Positions 48,950 to 57,566 of a stretch of 64,000 nucleotides of DNA are shown in pieces (position 1 is the first letter of the stretch; every line of letters begins with the position of its first letter). A program made the translations under genes and the position numbers. Origin of the DNA: Fibrobacter sp. UWR3 (lineage in GTDB: Bacteria; Fibrobacterota; Fibrobacteria; Fibrobacterales; Fibrobacteraceae); contig NZ_FRCW01000002.1 in NCBI RefSeq assembly GCF_900143055.1, positions 310,001-374,000 on the forward strand. The letters run 5' to 3'. The notes beneath the pieces were generated by a model that did no database searches, had not been told where the DNA came from, and saw only the letters and a program-made list of their open reading frames with translations.

Positions 48950-50062
48950 ATGGAATGTAAAAAGCCCCGCGACATGTTCGTCGAAGCAGGCTACGGCCCG
49001 AACTTCGCCGACCAGCTAATCCAGAACGCATTCAGCAAACTCTTCGAGGGCGACCCCATCGACGAGCGCGTGTGCTTTGATGCAGCCGACGACATGGCAT
49101 ACATCATCGACATCGGCCACGACGACATCCGCTCCGAGGGCATGAGTTACGGCATGTTCATTGCCGCCCTCACCGGCCACGACAAGCTTTTCCAGAAACT
49201 CTGGAACTTCGCGAAGAAATACCTGCGCAACGACGACGGCCCGCACAAGGGCTACTACTCCTGGCAAGTCTCCACCACCGACTTCTCGATGATGGACCCG
49301 GGGGCTGCCCCCGACGGCGAGGAATACATCGCGGCAGCCCTCCTCATCGCCGCAAAGAAGTTTAGCCGCGACGACTACAAGCAGGAGGCCATCGAACTCA
49401 TCAACTGCATCAAGAACAAGCCGTTCAACGAACTCGTGGGCCCGATGATCGACCCCGAAAGGAAGCTCATCAAGTTCTCGCCCGTGCTGGGCAACGACTT
49501 TACCGACCCGAGCTACCACACCATCGCGTTCTACCGCGCCTACGCCGATGCGACCGGCGACAGCGAGTGGCTCGAAATTGCGAAGAACAGCATCGAGTAC
49601 CTGAAGAAGGCCGCCCACCCCGAAACCGGCCTCTGCGGCGACTACTCCGAATACGACGGCACCCCGAAGGCAATGCCCTGGTTCCCCGAAAGCAACTGCT
49701 TCAGCGGAGACGCCTGGCGCGTTGCGCTCAACCTGAGCCTCGACTACGCACTCTTTGGCGGCGACGAGAGCGAGAAGGAAATCTGCACGCGCCTGCTGAA
49801 CTTCTTCGAGAACAGGAGGCCCTACCTCTCTGACTACGCGACCGACGGCGGGCCCTACCCGCGCCAGGGCCGCAACGCCACGCTGGGCATTATCGCGATG
49901 AACGCAGCCGCCACGCAGGTACTCGATTCCGAAGACCCGCTGGTAAAGCCCTTCGTCAAGGACCTCGCGGCACTTTCCGTCCCGTTCCGCTTCTGGCGCT
50001 ACTACGACGGCATGCTCTACATTATCGGGCTCTTGGCCACCGCCGGTAAGATTGAATTCTAG
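48950..50062 (+). CDS. GH8 reducing-end xylose-releasing exo-oligoxylanase (Rex-like), cytoplasmic
   Basis: 370 residues, no signal peptide. DIRSEGMSYGMFIAAL contains the GH8 acid Glu; ending motifs WRYYDGMLYIIGLLA and PYPRQGRNATLGIIAMNAAAT fit the reducing-end xylose-releasing branch of GH8. Such enzymes trim xylose from imported xylo-oligosaccharides. The lack of an export signal supports that use. Upstream GAGG near 48940 and TAGAAT. Followed 15 bases later by a lipoprotein gene, likely one transcript. Confidence 0.85.
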   Translation: MECKKPRDMFVEAGYGPNFADQLIQNAFSKLFEGDPIDERVCFDAADDMAYIIDIGHDDIRSEGMSYGMFIAALTGHDKLFQKLWNFAKKYLRNDDGPHKGYYSWQVSTTDFSMMDPGAAPDGEEYIAAALLIAAKKFSRDDYKQEAIELINCIKNKPFNELVGPMIDPERKLIKFSPVLGNDFTDPSYHTIAFYRAYADATGDSEWLEIAKNSIEYLKKAAHPETGLCGDYSEYDGTPKAMPWFPESNCFSGDAWRVALNLSLDYALFGGDESEKEICTRLLNFFENRRPYLSDYATDGGPYPRQGRNATLGIIAMNAAATQVLDSEDPLVKPFVKDLAALSVPFRFWRYYDGMLYIIGLLATAGKIEF

Positions 50063-50077
50063 AACAAGGAGAACACG

Positions 50078-51004
50078 ATGAAACAGAGAACCATCCTCAT
50101 TGGCGCTACCCTTGCGGCAGCACTTGCATTCACCGCCTGTGACGACATCCGCGTGCAGGAATTCCCCGACGGAAAGGTGCGCATGGAAACCACCTACGTC
50201 AAGGACAAGAAGCAGGGCCTCGAGAAGGAGTACTACAACAACGGCACTCTCCGGCGCGAGACCACCTACAACGCCGACCGCAAGGAAGGCCTGCAGAAGG
50301 AATACTACGAGGACGGCACGCTCCAGGCCGAAACCCCGTTCGCCGACGGCTACATCGAGGGCGAAGTCGTGAAGTACCACAAGAACGGCAAGCTCGCCTC
50401 CAAGGCCAAGTACCAGAAGAACAAGCAGGTTGAATTCGGCGAGGTGTTCGACCCCGACGGAACTCCCGCGACCGACGGCAGCTACAAGGACCCGCGCGAC
50501 GGATACGCCTACCAGTGGATTCGAATCGGCACGCAGCTCTGGACCGCAGAGAACATGAACTTCGGCACCTACGAAGGTTCCGTGTGCAACCAGTGCAACC
50601 ACTGGGGCCGCCTCTACAACTTCGAGAACGCGAAGAAGGCCTGCCTCGAAGGTTTCCACATGCCCACCAAGGATGAATGGAAAACACTCCTCACCTTCGC
50701 CGAGACAAGCGGCAAGGTCGGCACCGTGCTCAAGGCCGGCTTCGGCTGGGACCCCATCAAGGAAGGCGGCAACGACTACGGCAACGGCAAGGATGAACTC
50801 GGGTTCGGCGTGAAGGCCGGCGGCGCACACTTCGCGAAGAGCGATGTTCCGCTGAAGGAACGCAAGTTCGAAGATGCCGGCAAGAAGGCCTACCTCTGGA
50901 CAGCCGAAGGCGAAGTGCTCGTGTTCTACCACGACAAGGACATCGCGAAGTTCGAGAAGTTCAATCCCGAATTCGGCGCAAGCCTCCGCTGCCTGAAAGA
51001 CTAG
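50078..51004 (+). CDS. Lipoprotein with MORN-like repeats and a FISUMP domain
   Basis: 308 residues, AAGGAG upstream of ATG. Signal MKQRTILIGATLAAALAFTAC with lipobox. Residues ~25-125 hold about four repeats of the form GLEKEYYNNGTLRRETTY, a toxin-associated MORN-like unit (E-YY-NG-L). The C-terminal ~180 residues are a FISUMP domain (WIRIGTQLWTAENMNF, GFHMPTKDEWKTLL, GASLRCLKD). Architecture differs from the collagen-like copy at 30142. Probably on the cell surface. A strong terminator follows. Confidence 0.85.
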   Translation: MKQRTILIGATLAAALAFTACDDIRVQEFPDGKVRMETTYVKDKKQGLEKEYYNNGTLRRETTYNADRKEGLQKEYYEDGTLQAETPFADGYIEGEVVKYHKNGKLASKAKYQKNKQVEFGEVFDPDGTPATDGSYKDPRDGYAYQWIRIGTQLWTAENMNFGTYEGSVCNQCNHWGRLYNFENAKKACLEGFHMPTKDEWKTLLTFAETSGKVGTVLKAGFGWDPIKEGGNDYGNGKDELGFGVKAGGAHFAKSDVPLKERKFEDAGKKAYLWTAEGEVLVFYHDKDIAKFEKFNPEFGASLRCLKD

Positions 51005-51040
51005 GCAACAATGTGAAATGTGTAGTGAGGAATGTGGAAT

Positions 51041-51075
51041 GAAAAATTGCTCCGGCCAAACCGGAGCGATTTTTT
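51041..51075. terminator. Bidirectional terminator between the FISUMP gene and argJ
   Basis: GCTCCGG (51049-51055) pairs with CCGGAGC (51061-51067), loop CCAAA, with AAAAAT before and GATTTTTTT after, so it can serve both convergent genes. Confidence 0.88.
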
Positions 51076-51089
51076 TCAACGAGAAACTT

Positions 51090-51141
51090 CTTTCGTCTTT
51101 CGTCTATAGCAAGTCTCGCAGAGACTTGCGTCCTTTCGTCT
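51090..51141. repeat. Palindrome flanked by CTTTCGTCT direct repeats
   Basis: CTTTCGTCT at 51090-51098, 51097-51105 and 51133-51141 flanks a perfect 9-bp palindrome GCAAGTCTC/GAGACTTGC (51109-51129). Looks like a small palindromic insertion. Confidence 0.7.
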
Positions 51142-51144
51142 AAA

Positions 51145-52362
51145 TCACGTCGTGTATTCCGCGTTGATCTTCACGTAGCCGTAGCTCAGGTCGCAGGTAA
51201 ACGCGCTTGCGGATGCCTGCCCAATGTTGAGCACGAGCGTTACTTTGTATTCACGCTGGCGCACCACGGCATGGAGTGCCGCCGTCTGGGCCTCGTCAAG
51301 CTGGAGCGGGCGCCCGCCTTCCAAGACCTTCACGTCGCCGAAGTACAGGTCGGTGTGTTCGGCCACCATGTTGCAACCGCTGGAACCCGCGCTGCTGAGG
51401 ATGCGGCCCCAGTTCGGGTCTTCACCGAACATCGCGCACTTCGCAAGGTTGCTGGTACCGATAAAGCGCGCCATGCGGAGCGCTTCTTCGTGGCTTTCGG
51501 CCTTCTCGATACGCAGTTCGATAAGCTTGGTGGCACCTTCGCCATCACGCACGATGTCTTTTGCGAGGCTCTGCATGATGAGCATGAGAGCAGCACGGAA
51601 CTCGCCCTGTTCGCTCAAGCTCAGGTCCTCGTAACGAAGCCCGCTCATGCCGTTTGCTAGCAAGATGCACGTGTCGTTCGTGCTCGTGTCGCCGTCCACC
51701 GTAATCGCATTGAAGGAATCGGCGATGTCGGCACGGAATTCGGCAAAGAAGTCTATGGGGAGCGAGATGTCGGTCGTGATGAAGGCAAGCATCGTCGCCA
51801 TGTTCGGGTGAATCATGCCCGAACCCTTGCAGGCGCCGCCAATCGTAATCACGCCCTTCTCCGTCTGGATTTCCACGGCGTGGCTCTTGAGGGCAAGGTC
51901 GGTCGTGAGGATTGCGCGCCCGAATTCCTCGGAAGCATCGGCATGCAGTTTTTCCACGAGCTTCGGGATTCCCGCCTCGATCTTGTCCATCGGCATCAGG
52001 TGGCCAATCACGCCCGTGCTGCAAACGAGCACGCTCTTCGGGGTAAGGCCAAGAGCCTCCTCGGTCATCACGGCCATGCGTTCGGCATCCTTGTAGCCCT
52101 GTTCGCCGGTACAGGCGTTCGCGTTGCCGCTGTTCACCACGACTGCAGTCGCGAAGTGTGCGTGTTCAAGCGCAGCCTTGTCGTACAGTACCGGAGCGGC
52201 CTTCACCTTGTTGGTGGTAAAAACGGCGAAACAGCGGGCCGCCTTCTCGCTTTTCAAAAGCGCCATGTCGGCGTTACCGCTGGCCTTGATGCCAGCGCAA
52301 ATTCCAGATGCGGTAAAGCCCTTGGGTGAGCAAACGCCGCCTTTTTCCAGCACAGTGTACAT
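51145..52362 (-). CDS. argJ: Bifunctional ornithine acetyltransferase / N-acetylglutamate synthase
   Basis: 405 residues from ATG 52362 (AGGAG six bases upstream). GSGMIHPNMATMLAFITTD has the conserved Ala-Thr at which the precursor cleaves itself and exposes the nucleophilic Thr; AVVVNSGNANACTG and SAGSSGCNMVAE are family motifs. Catalyses the acetyl transfer from acetylornithine to glutamate, and possibly also acetyl-CoA-dependent synthesis, in arginine biosynthesis. Confidence 0.96.
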   Translation of the reverse strand: MYTVLEKGGVCSPKGFTASGICAGIKASGNADMALLKSEKAARCFAVFTTNKVKAAPVLYDKAALEHAHFATAVVVNSGNANACTGEQGYKDAERMAVMTEEALGLTPKSVLVCSTGVIGHLMPMDKIEAGIPKLVEKLHADASEEFGRAILTTDLALKSHAVEIQTEKGVITIGGACKGSGMIHPNMATMLAFITTDISLPIDFFAEFRADIADSFNAITVDGDTSTNDTCILLANGMSGLRYEDLSLSEQGEFRAALMLIMQSLAKDIVRDGEGATKLIELRIEKAESHEEALRMARFIGTSNLAKCAMFGEDPNWGRILSSAGSSGCNMVAEHTDLYFGDVKVLEGGRPLQLDEAQTAALHAVVRQREYKVTLVLNIGQASASAFTCDLSYGYVKINAEYTT

Positions 52363-52436
52363 AGTATCTCCTAAAAAGAAGCTTTCTTTGCGATTCGGGG
52401 CTCGCAACGCCCGTTAAAATTTTTACCTTGTAGAGC

Positions 52437-52904
52437 ATGGAAAAGATCAAGTTTACACAGGAAGCTTTCGACAAGCTCATCAAGGACCTAGAAAATTTAA
52501 AAAATGTTGAACGCCCGCGCGTATTGCAGGAACTGGTTGATGCCCGTGCGCAAGGCGATTTGAGCGAAAACGCCGAATACCACGCAGCGAAGGAACGCCT
52601 CGCCTCCATCGACAACATCGAGATGCCCAGGCTCCAGGACCAGATTGCCCGCGCCGAAGTCGTCGCGTTCGACCCGAATTCCGACACCATCCGCTTTGGC
52701 GCGAAGGTCACGCTCCTCAACGCAAAGACCAAGAAGAACGTCGTGTACCAGCTGGTGAGCCCCGAAGAGGCAGACGCCCTCAACGGCAAAATCAGCTTCA
52801 AGAGCCCCATCGGAGCCGCCCTCATGGGCCAGAAGAAGGGCGAAACCATCGAAGTCACGACCCCGAGGGGCGTAAACAAGTTCCAGATTATCGACTTCAG
52901 CTAA
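52437..52904 (+). CDS. greA: Transcription elongation factor GreA
   Basis: 155 residues. N-terminal coiled coil with the tip ARAQGDLSENAEYHAAKE (acidic tip DxxE that enters the polymerase secondary channel) and C-terminal FKBP-like domain (ISFKSPIGAALMGQKKGETIEV). Rescues backtracked RNA polymerase. Followed 12 bases later by holA. Divergent from argJ with a 74-base gap. Confidence 0.95.
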   Translation: MEKIKFTQEAFDKLIKDLENLKNVERPRVLQELVDARAQGDLSENAEYHAAKERLASIDNIEMPRLQDQIARAEVVAFDPNSDTIRFGAKVTLLNAKTKKNVVYQLVSPEEADALNGKISFKSPIGAALMGQKKGETIEVTTPRGVNKFQIIDFS

Positions 52905-52916
52905 CTGGACCCGCAG

Positions 52917-53885
52917 ATGATTATCGCGCTCATCGGCAATGACGATTTCTCGAAGGACATGCGCATCGAGAAATTCCTGCAAGATACCCTCGGCGACCGC
53001 AAAGACGACCCGATGGCAAAGCAGATTCTGTTCGCGACGGACCCGAACATCGCCTCCATCGCGGAGTCGGTCATTACTGCATGTGACAGCGTATCCATGT
53101 TCTCGCCCGAACAGACGGTCGTCGTCCGCAAGGCCGACGAACTCAAGGCCGACGACACGCGCGAACTCACCAAGTGGCTGAGCCACAAGCCCAACTGCAC
53201 ACTCCTTTTCGAGTTCTCGAAACTCGACGGGCGCGGGGAACTGTACAAGACACTCAAGAGCGTGGGCGAAATCGAGAAATTCGACGAACCGCCCCAGTAC
53301 AAGATGGCCGACTGGATTGCGGCCGCAATTCCCTCGCACTTCAACAAGGCAATCGACAGGGACGCCTGCTACTACCTCGCCGACGCGCTCGGCAACAAGA
53401 CGAAAATCGTCTGCGAGGAAGTCGAGAAGGTCCTGATGTACGACCCCAACTGCAAAAAAATCACGCTCGACCTCGTGAAATCCATGGTGGTTCCGCAGCG
53501 CAAGAACGCGTCGTACGAAATAAACACGCCGTTCGGGCTACGCGACGTGAAGGCATACACCCGACTGCTGAACGAAATGTTCAGGAACGGCGTGGAAGCA
53601 GTCCCCATAGTCGCATCGCTCTACTACTACGCCATTGACCTGCTGAACTTCATGACCCTGACCGAAAAGAAGATGTCACCTGCCGATGCCGCAAAGGCCA
53701 TGGGCAAGAACGACTACGTGTTCAACAAGCTGGGGCGCGCCCCGGAATGCGCCAAGCGCTGGAGCAAGCCTCTGCTCTGCAGGGTAATTCGCCGCCTCTC
53801 CGATATCGACTACGAAATCAAGAGCGGAAAGTGCAGCACGAAGATCGCACAAGAACTCGCCCTCGCTGCACTCGTCGTGCGATAG
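52917..53885 (+). CDS. holA: DNA polymerase III delta subunit
   Basis: 322 residues. N-terminal FSKDMRIEKFLQDTL, an AAA+-like region with EQTVVVRKADELKADDTREL and the C-terminal helical domain (YYAIDLLNFMTLTEKKMSP, YEIKSGKCSTKIAQELALAALV) that meets the clamp loader ring. Opens the sliding clamp. Recognised by domain order, not by one motif. Terminator-like hairpin follows. Confidence 0.85.
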   Translation: MIIALIGNDDFSKDMRIEKFLQDTLGDRKDDPMAKQILFATDPNIASIAESVITACDSVSMFSPEQTVVVRKADELKADDTRELTKWLSHKPNCTLLFEFSKLDGRGELYKTLKSVGEIEKFDEPPQYKMADWIAAAIPSHFNKAIDRDACYYLADALGNKTKIVCEEVEKVLMYDPNCKKITLDLVKSMVVPQRKNASYEINTPFGLRDVKAYTRLLNEMFRNGVEAVPIVASLYYYAIDLLNFMTLTEKKMSPADAAKAMGKNDYVFNKLGRAPECAKRWSKPLLCRVIRRLSDIDYEIKSGKCSTKIAQELALAALVVR

Positions 53886-53950
53886 TGCAACTAGGGACGG
53901 CATACGCACGGCTGGCCCTCCCTCTCTAAAACAATTCCAATATAAACAGA

Positions 53951-53973
53951 GAAGCCCGCTTGGAGCGGGCTTC
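53951..53973. terminator. Hairpin between holA and pilQ
   Basis: GAAGCCCGCT TGG AGCGGGCTTC, 10-bp perfect stem, between convergent genes. T-runs are short on both sides. Confidence 0.65.
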
Positions 53974-53994
53974 TTAAGTTCTTGAAGGAACGGC

Positions 53995-55605
53995 TTAGTT
54001 CCAGTCGTCCTGGACGTCGTTTGCAGCAGGTTCCGGTGCGGCGGGAGTTTCCGCAGCGGGCTCGGATGCCGGAGCAGGTTCTGCGGCAGGGGCAGGTTCC
54101 TGTGCAGGAGCCGGACTGGTTGCTGAGCCTGTCGAAGCATCAGCGGCAGGAGCGCTCTGAGCAGCGGGCTGTGCTGCAGGAGCAGCCTGTTGTGCAGGCT
54201 GTGCAGCCGGAGCCGGCTGTTCCACCTTCTGCATCTGCGGAGCGCCCTGTTCAGCCACTTCGGCGGAAGGTTCGGAAAGTTCCACGTTGCCGATGTAATT
54301 GCGGATAATGCGCGGGGTCACGAAGATCACGAGGTCCTTCTTGACCACGGAATGACGCGTATACTTGAAGAGGTTGCCGAAGAACGGAATGTCCTTGAGG
54401 AACGGAATGCCGCTCTCGGATTCCTGGGTCTCGTTACGGGTCAGGCCGCCGATAATCACGGTCTCGCCGTCAGCCACCACGACCTTCGTCTTGGCTTCCT
54501 GCGTACTGATCACGATTTCGCCCTTGGAGTCGTAATCGTAGGAGTTGTTTTCCGGGTGCAGGTCAAGCAAGATGCGGTTGTCGCCCGAAACGTGCGGGGT
54601 AACCGTCAGCTTGATACCGGTTTCGACGAGCTGCGTAGAAGATTCACCGCTATCGTCAATCACGCGGATAGAAACCTTGTCACCCATGAACACCTGGGCT
54701 TCGGTATTGTCGAGCGTAGAGACCTGCGGGCTCGCGAGCACTTCGGTAGAAGCGTCACCCATCAGGCTCGACACGGCGAGCTTCAGGTTGTTGTCGAACA
54801 GGCTCGTGGTAATAGTCGTTGCGGCACCGCTAACAGCAGGCGTTGCACCGTTGTTCGGGAAGGACGTAACCATGGCAGCGCCACGGCTAGACCCAGCCTG
54901 GCTTCCGTAAGTACCGTTTGCCGCACCCGGAGTCATAGAGACGTTGTTGCCGAGCATCGCGCTCCAGTCCACACCGAGTTCGCGGGCGCGCTGGCTGTTC
55001 ACCACCACGAGCTTCGCAGTAATCATGATCTGGAGGGTTTCCACGTCAAGTTCGGTAAGGGCGTTTTCCATCTGCTCAATCTTAGAATCGGTATCGTACA
55101 CGATAATGGAGTTCGTGCGTTCCACGACGGTGATACGGCCACGACCGCTCTTCATGCTTTCGAGCACCTTCACGAGTTCGTCGGCCTTCGCGTGGTGAAT
55201 CTGGAAGTTCTTGCGTACGAGCGGAGCAGTATCTTCCTGCTGCTTTTCCTCGTCGGCAATCTTCTTCTGCTTGGCCTGGTAAGTACTCTGGCGCTGAACC
55301 ACGATGTACTTGTCCTGAATAACCCAGGTGAGGTCATTGATTTCGCAGATAATGTCGAGCGTTTCCTGCCAGGTTTTCTTGGTGACCTTGATGCTCATCT
55401 TGCCCTTCACATCGGGAGCAAGCAAGATATCGACACCCGCAACCACAGAAACAGAGCGGAACACGGCACTGAAGTCAGTGTCCACGAACGAGAAGTCGTA
55501 CAGCTTCTTGTTGGGTTCCACGGAACCCGACGCGGGGGCAGCACAGACCGAGGAGAGTCCCACTACCAGGGACAGGACCATGAGTATTTTAATCAGCTTT
55601 TTCAC
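53995..55605 (-). CDS. pilQ: Type IV pilus secretin PilQ
   Basis: 536 residues, short for PilQ because the N-terminal AMIN domains are absent. Signal peptide MKKLIKILMVLSLVVGLSSVCA, an STN/N0-like domain (FSFVDTDFSAVFRSVSVVAG), an N1 domain and the secretin core (VLASPQVSTLDNTEAQVFMG, IPFLKDIPFFGNLFKYTRH, FVTPRIIRN). The last ~100 residues are Ala/Pro/Gln-rich and contain an in-frame CTTCGACAGGCTCAGC element (read as ASTGSATS). Fourth downstream of pilM; overlaps the PilP gene by four bases. Confidence 0.93.
   Translation of the reverse strand: MKKLIKILMVLSLVVGLSSVCAAPASGSVEPNKKLYDFSFVDTDFSAVFRSVSVVAGVDILLAPDVKGKMSIKVTKKTWQETLDIICEINDLTWVIQDKYIVVQRQSTYQAKQKKIADEEKQQEDTAPLVRKNFQIHHAKADELVKVLESMKSGRGRITVVERTNSIIVYDTDSKIEQMENALTELDVETLQIMITAKLVVVNSQRARELGVDWSAMLGNNVSMTPGAANGTYGSQAGSSRGAAMVTSFPNNGATPAVSGAATTITTSLFDNNLKLAVSSLMGDASTEVLASPQVSTLDNTEAQVFMGDKVSIRVIDDSGESSTQLVETGIKLTVTPHVSGDNRILLDLHPENNSYDYDSKGEIVISTQEAKTKVVVADGETVIIGGLTRNETQESESGIPFLKDIPFFGNLFKYTRHSVVKKDLVIFVTPRIIRNYIGNVELSEPSAEVAEQGAPQMQKVEQPAPAAQPAQQAAPAAQPAAQSAPAADASTGSATSPAPAQEPAPAAEPAPASEPAAETPAAPEPAANDVQDDWN
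54122..54138. repeat. GCTTCGACAGGCTCAGC element inside pilQ tail
   Basis: On the minus strand GCTTCGACAGGCTCAGC, close to the CTTCGAC...CTCAGG element in the terminator at 11457-11504 and a widely known intergenic repeat motif. Here it is translated. Confidence 0.6.
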
Positions 55606-57566
55606 TTTTGACCCCCAAATTTATCGGGAAGACCCATAGAGTAGCGACGGCTCACGCCAAATTCTTGAATAAGGAAGAGCACGTCTGTTTGTGTGATTTT
55701 AAGAACTTTTCCGTTGAGAATCTTGTCGCCTTCCTTAAGCGTGTAGGATATGGAAGGATTCTTGGATTCCACGAGGAGCGCCATCGGGACATCGGATTCC
55801 CAGATAATACCGACAAGTTCGACCTGGTCGATGTTGATGCCTTCTTCCACGAGGCCCTTGATTTCGACAAACGGGTCACGACGGCCGAAGGAACTGTAGG
55901 TCACGCGGTCATCGTAGAGGCCGTCGAGCTGGCTGCCAGCAATCTCGCCATTTTCGGAAAGAATCTCGCCCCTTTCCTTGTCGACCTGCTTGAGGCGCTC
56001 CGTCTGCACGGCGGAAAGTTCATCCATGTAACTGACTGCGCGCTTGTTCACGAAGCCGATGTGGCTACCGAACTGCACCTTGCAATAGAGGCCCGAAACA
56101 TCGAGGCTCACGAGGCGGTCACCGAAGGTGAGGCGCTTGAGCACCTGCGAGTTGTCGTTGGGCGCGGCAAAAAGTTCAATTTCGTCGGCGACGACAATGA
56201 GTTCACGTACCACAGGGCGCAGGTGGAATGTCTGCGAACCCGAGACGAGCTTCTTGCTTTCCTTGTCGTGCTTGCTCACGAAAGTTTCAAAGGAGGGCTT
56301 TTCTTCGGCCGACTTCATCCAGTCGCGCACGAAGATTCCATCCGGATGGGCGCTCCAGAAGAGGAAGCCATCCTTCTTGATAGTCGTTTCCCGGACCTGC
56401 AAAATAAGTGCACCTTCCTGCACCACGATAACGGGCTTCGCGTTCTGCTGCAACTGCACCTTGAGGCCGTTCGCACCCCAGGTCACGTGCTTCACGAGCG
56501 TACCCGCACCAATCTTGAACACCGGCGACTTTTGCGGGCCGGCAAGCCCGATAACAATCGTACCCGCCTTGTCCGGACCAGTCACGTTCTGCAGTTCAAT
56601 CGGGGTGGTCGCCACCAGGCGGAACTGTTCCATGCCGGAACCCACGAGCACCGTCATTTCCTTCAGGTTCGGGAGGAGTGCAGAAATCTTGCCGCCTTCC
56701 TTGATAGCCTTGTCGAGGTTCTTCTGTTCCTCGGCAATGCGCTTCTCTTCTTCCTTCGCGGCCTTTTCTGCAGCCTTCTTCTCTTCGAGGGCGCGCTTCT
56801 CGGCTTCTTTCCTTTCGGCAGCCTCGCGCTTGCGTTCCTCGAGAGCAGCCTTTTCCGCAGCCTTCTTTTCTTCGAGAGCACGCTTTTCAGCCGCCTTCTT
56901 CTCTTCGGCTAAACGCTTCTTTTCTTCGGCAGCAGCCTTTTCTGCGGCCTTCTTGTCGAGAGCGGCCTGCTTTTCGGCAGCCTTCTTCTCTTCGGCAAGG
57001 CGCTTCTTTTCTTCAAGGGCAGCCTTCTCGGCGGCCTTCTTTTCTTCGGCGGCACGCTTCTTCTCTTCGAGGGCGGCCTTTTCAGCAGCCTTCTTCTCTT
57101 CGGCAGCGGCCTTCTCGGCAGCCTTCTTGCGGTCAGCAAAGAGCTTCGAGAGCGTCCAGGCCTTCCCGCCCTTGCCGGCGAGTTTCAGCATAAAGTCCGA
57201 CTTGTTGAGAGCAATCTCGTTCTTGTCAGATTTAATCGCAGAACCGACAATCAAGTCAATCTTCAAGAAATCCGACCCGCGGAAGGGTTCCTTGTAGACC
57301 TTCATGGACTTGACCCATTCCGAGGAGGGGTCAATTTCAAACGCACCCATGCCAAGAGCGAACTCACTCGTCGAAAAACCGAGGGTAAGCTTGTGCGACT
57401 TGGCATCGTACTTCTGGAAGAATGAGGGCAAATCCTTGTCCGAGGCAAACTTGAACGTGACGGCGCAATTGCTCTTATCGCAACCGAAACTCACATCCTT
57501 AATCTGAGCAGCGTTCACGGCCACCGCGACGAACAGGAACAAAGTAATTAATTTGTTCATCATCAT
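55602..57566 (-). CDS. pilP: PilP-like pilus protein with AMIN-like domain, long charged helix and SH3-like domain
   Basis: 654 residues, ATG 57566 with AAGG upstream, overlapping pilO. Signal peptide MMMNKLITLFLFVAVAVNA. Residues ~20-130 look AMIN-like (peptidoglycan/pilus-associated). About 145-290 is a long Lys/Ala/Glu helix of units such as EKKAAEKAALEEKKR, like TolA. After a beta-rich part, ~460-510 resembles SH3b (ELFAAPNDNSQVLKRLTFGDR). The C-terminal ~100 residues match PilP: RRDPFVEIKGLVEEG ... QVELVGIIWESDVPMALLV ... YTLKEGDKILNGKVLKI. PilP normally is a ~180-residue lipoprotein; no lipobox is seen here. Confidence 0.75.
   Translation of the reverse strand: MMMNKLITLFLFVAVAVNAAQIKDVSFGCDKSNCAVTFKFASDKDLPSFFQKYDAKSHKLTLGFSTSEFALGMGAFEIDPSSEWVKSMKVYKEPFRGSDFLKIDLIVGSAIKSDKNEIALNKSDFMLKLAGKGGKAWTLSKLFADRKKAAEKAAAEEKKAAEKAALEEKKRAAEEKKAAEKAALEEKKRLAEEKKAAEKQAALDKKAAEKAAAEEKKRLAEEKKAAEKRALEEKKAAEKAALEERKREAAERKEAEKRALEEKKAAEKAAKEEEKRIAEEQKNLDKAIKEGGKISALLPNLKEMTVLVGSGMEQFRLVATTPIELQNVTGPDKAGTIVIGLAGPQKSPVFKIGAGTLVKHVTWGANGLKVQLQQNAKPVIVVQEGALILQVRETTIKKDGFLFWSAHPDGIFVRDWMKSAEEKPSFETFVSKHDKESKKLVSGSQTFHLRPVVRELIVVADEIELFAAPNDNSQVLKRLTFGDRLVSLDVSGLYCKVQFGSHIGFVNKRAVSYMDELSAVQTERLKQVDKERGEILSENGEIAGSQLDGLYDDRVTYSSFGRRDPFVEIKGLVEEGINIDQVELVGIIWESDVPMALLVESKNPSISYTLKEGDKILNGKVLKITQTDVLFLIQEFGVSRRYSMGLPDKFGGQK

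Noticed and set aside
49016-51079. 687-residue open frame opposite GH8 and the FISUMP lipoprotein
   Set aside because: Antisense shadow; rich in Val/Ala/Leu without domains, while the plus strand has clear families.
55602-57566. TolA of the Tol-Pal system
   Set aside because: The Lys/Ala/Glu helix is TolA-like, but the C-terminus and position between pilO and pilQ fit PilP.
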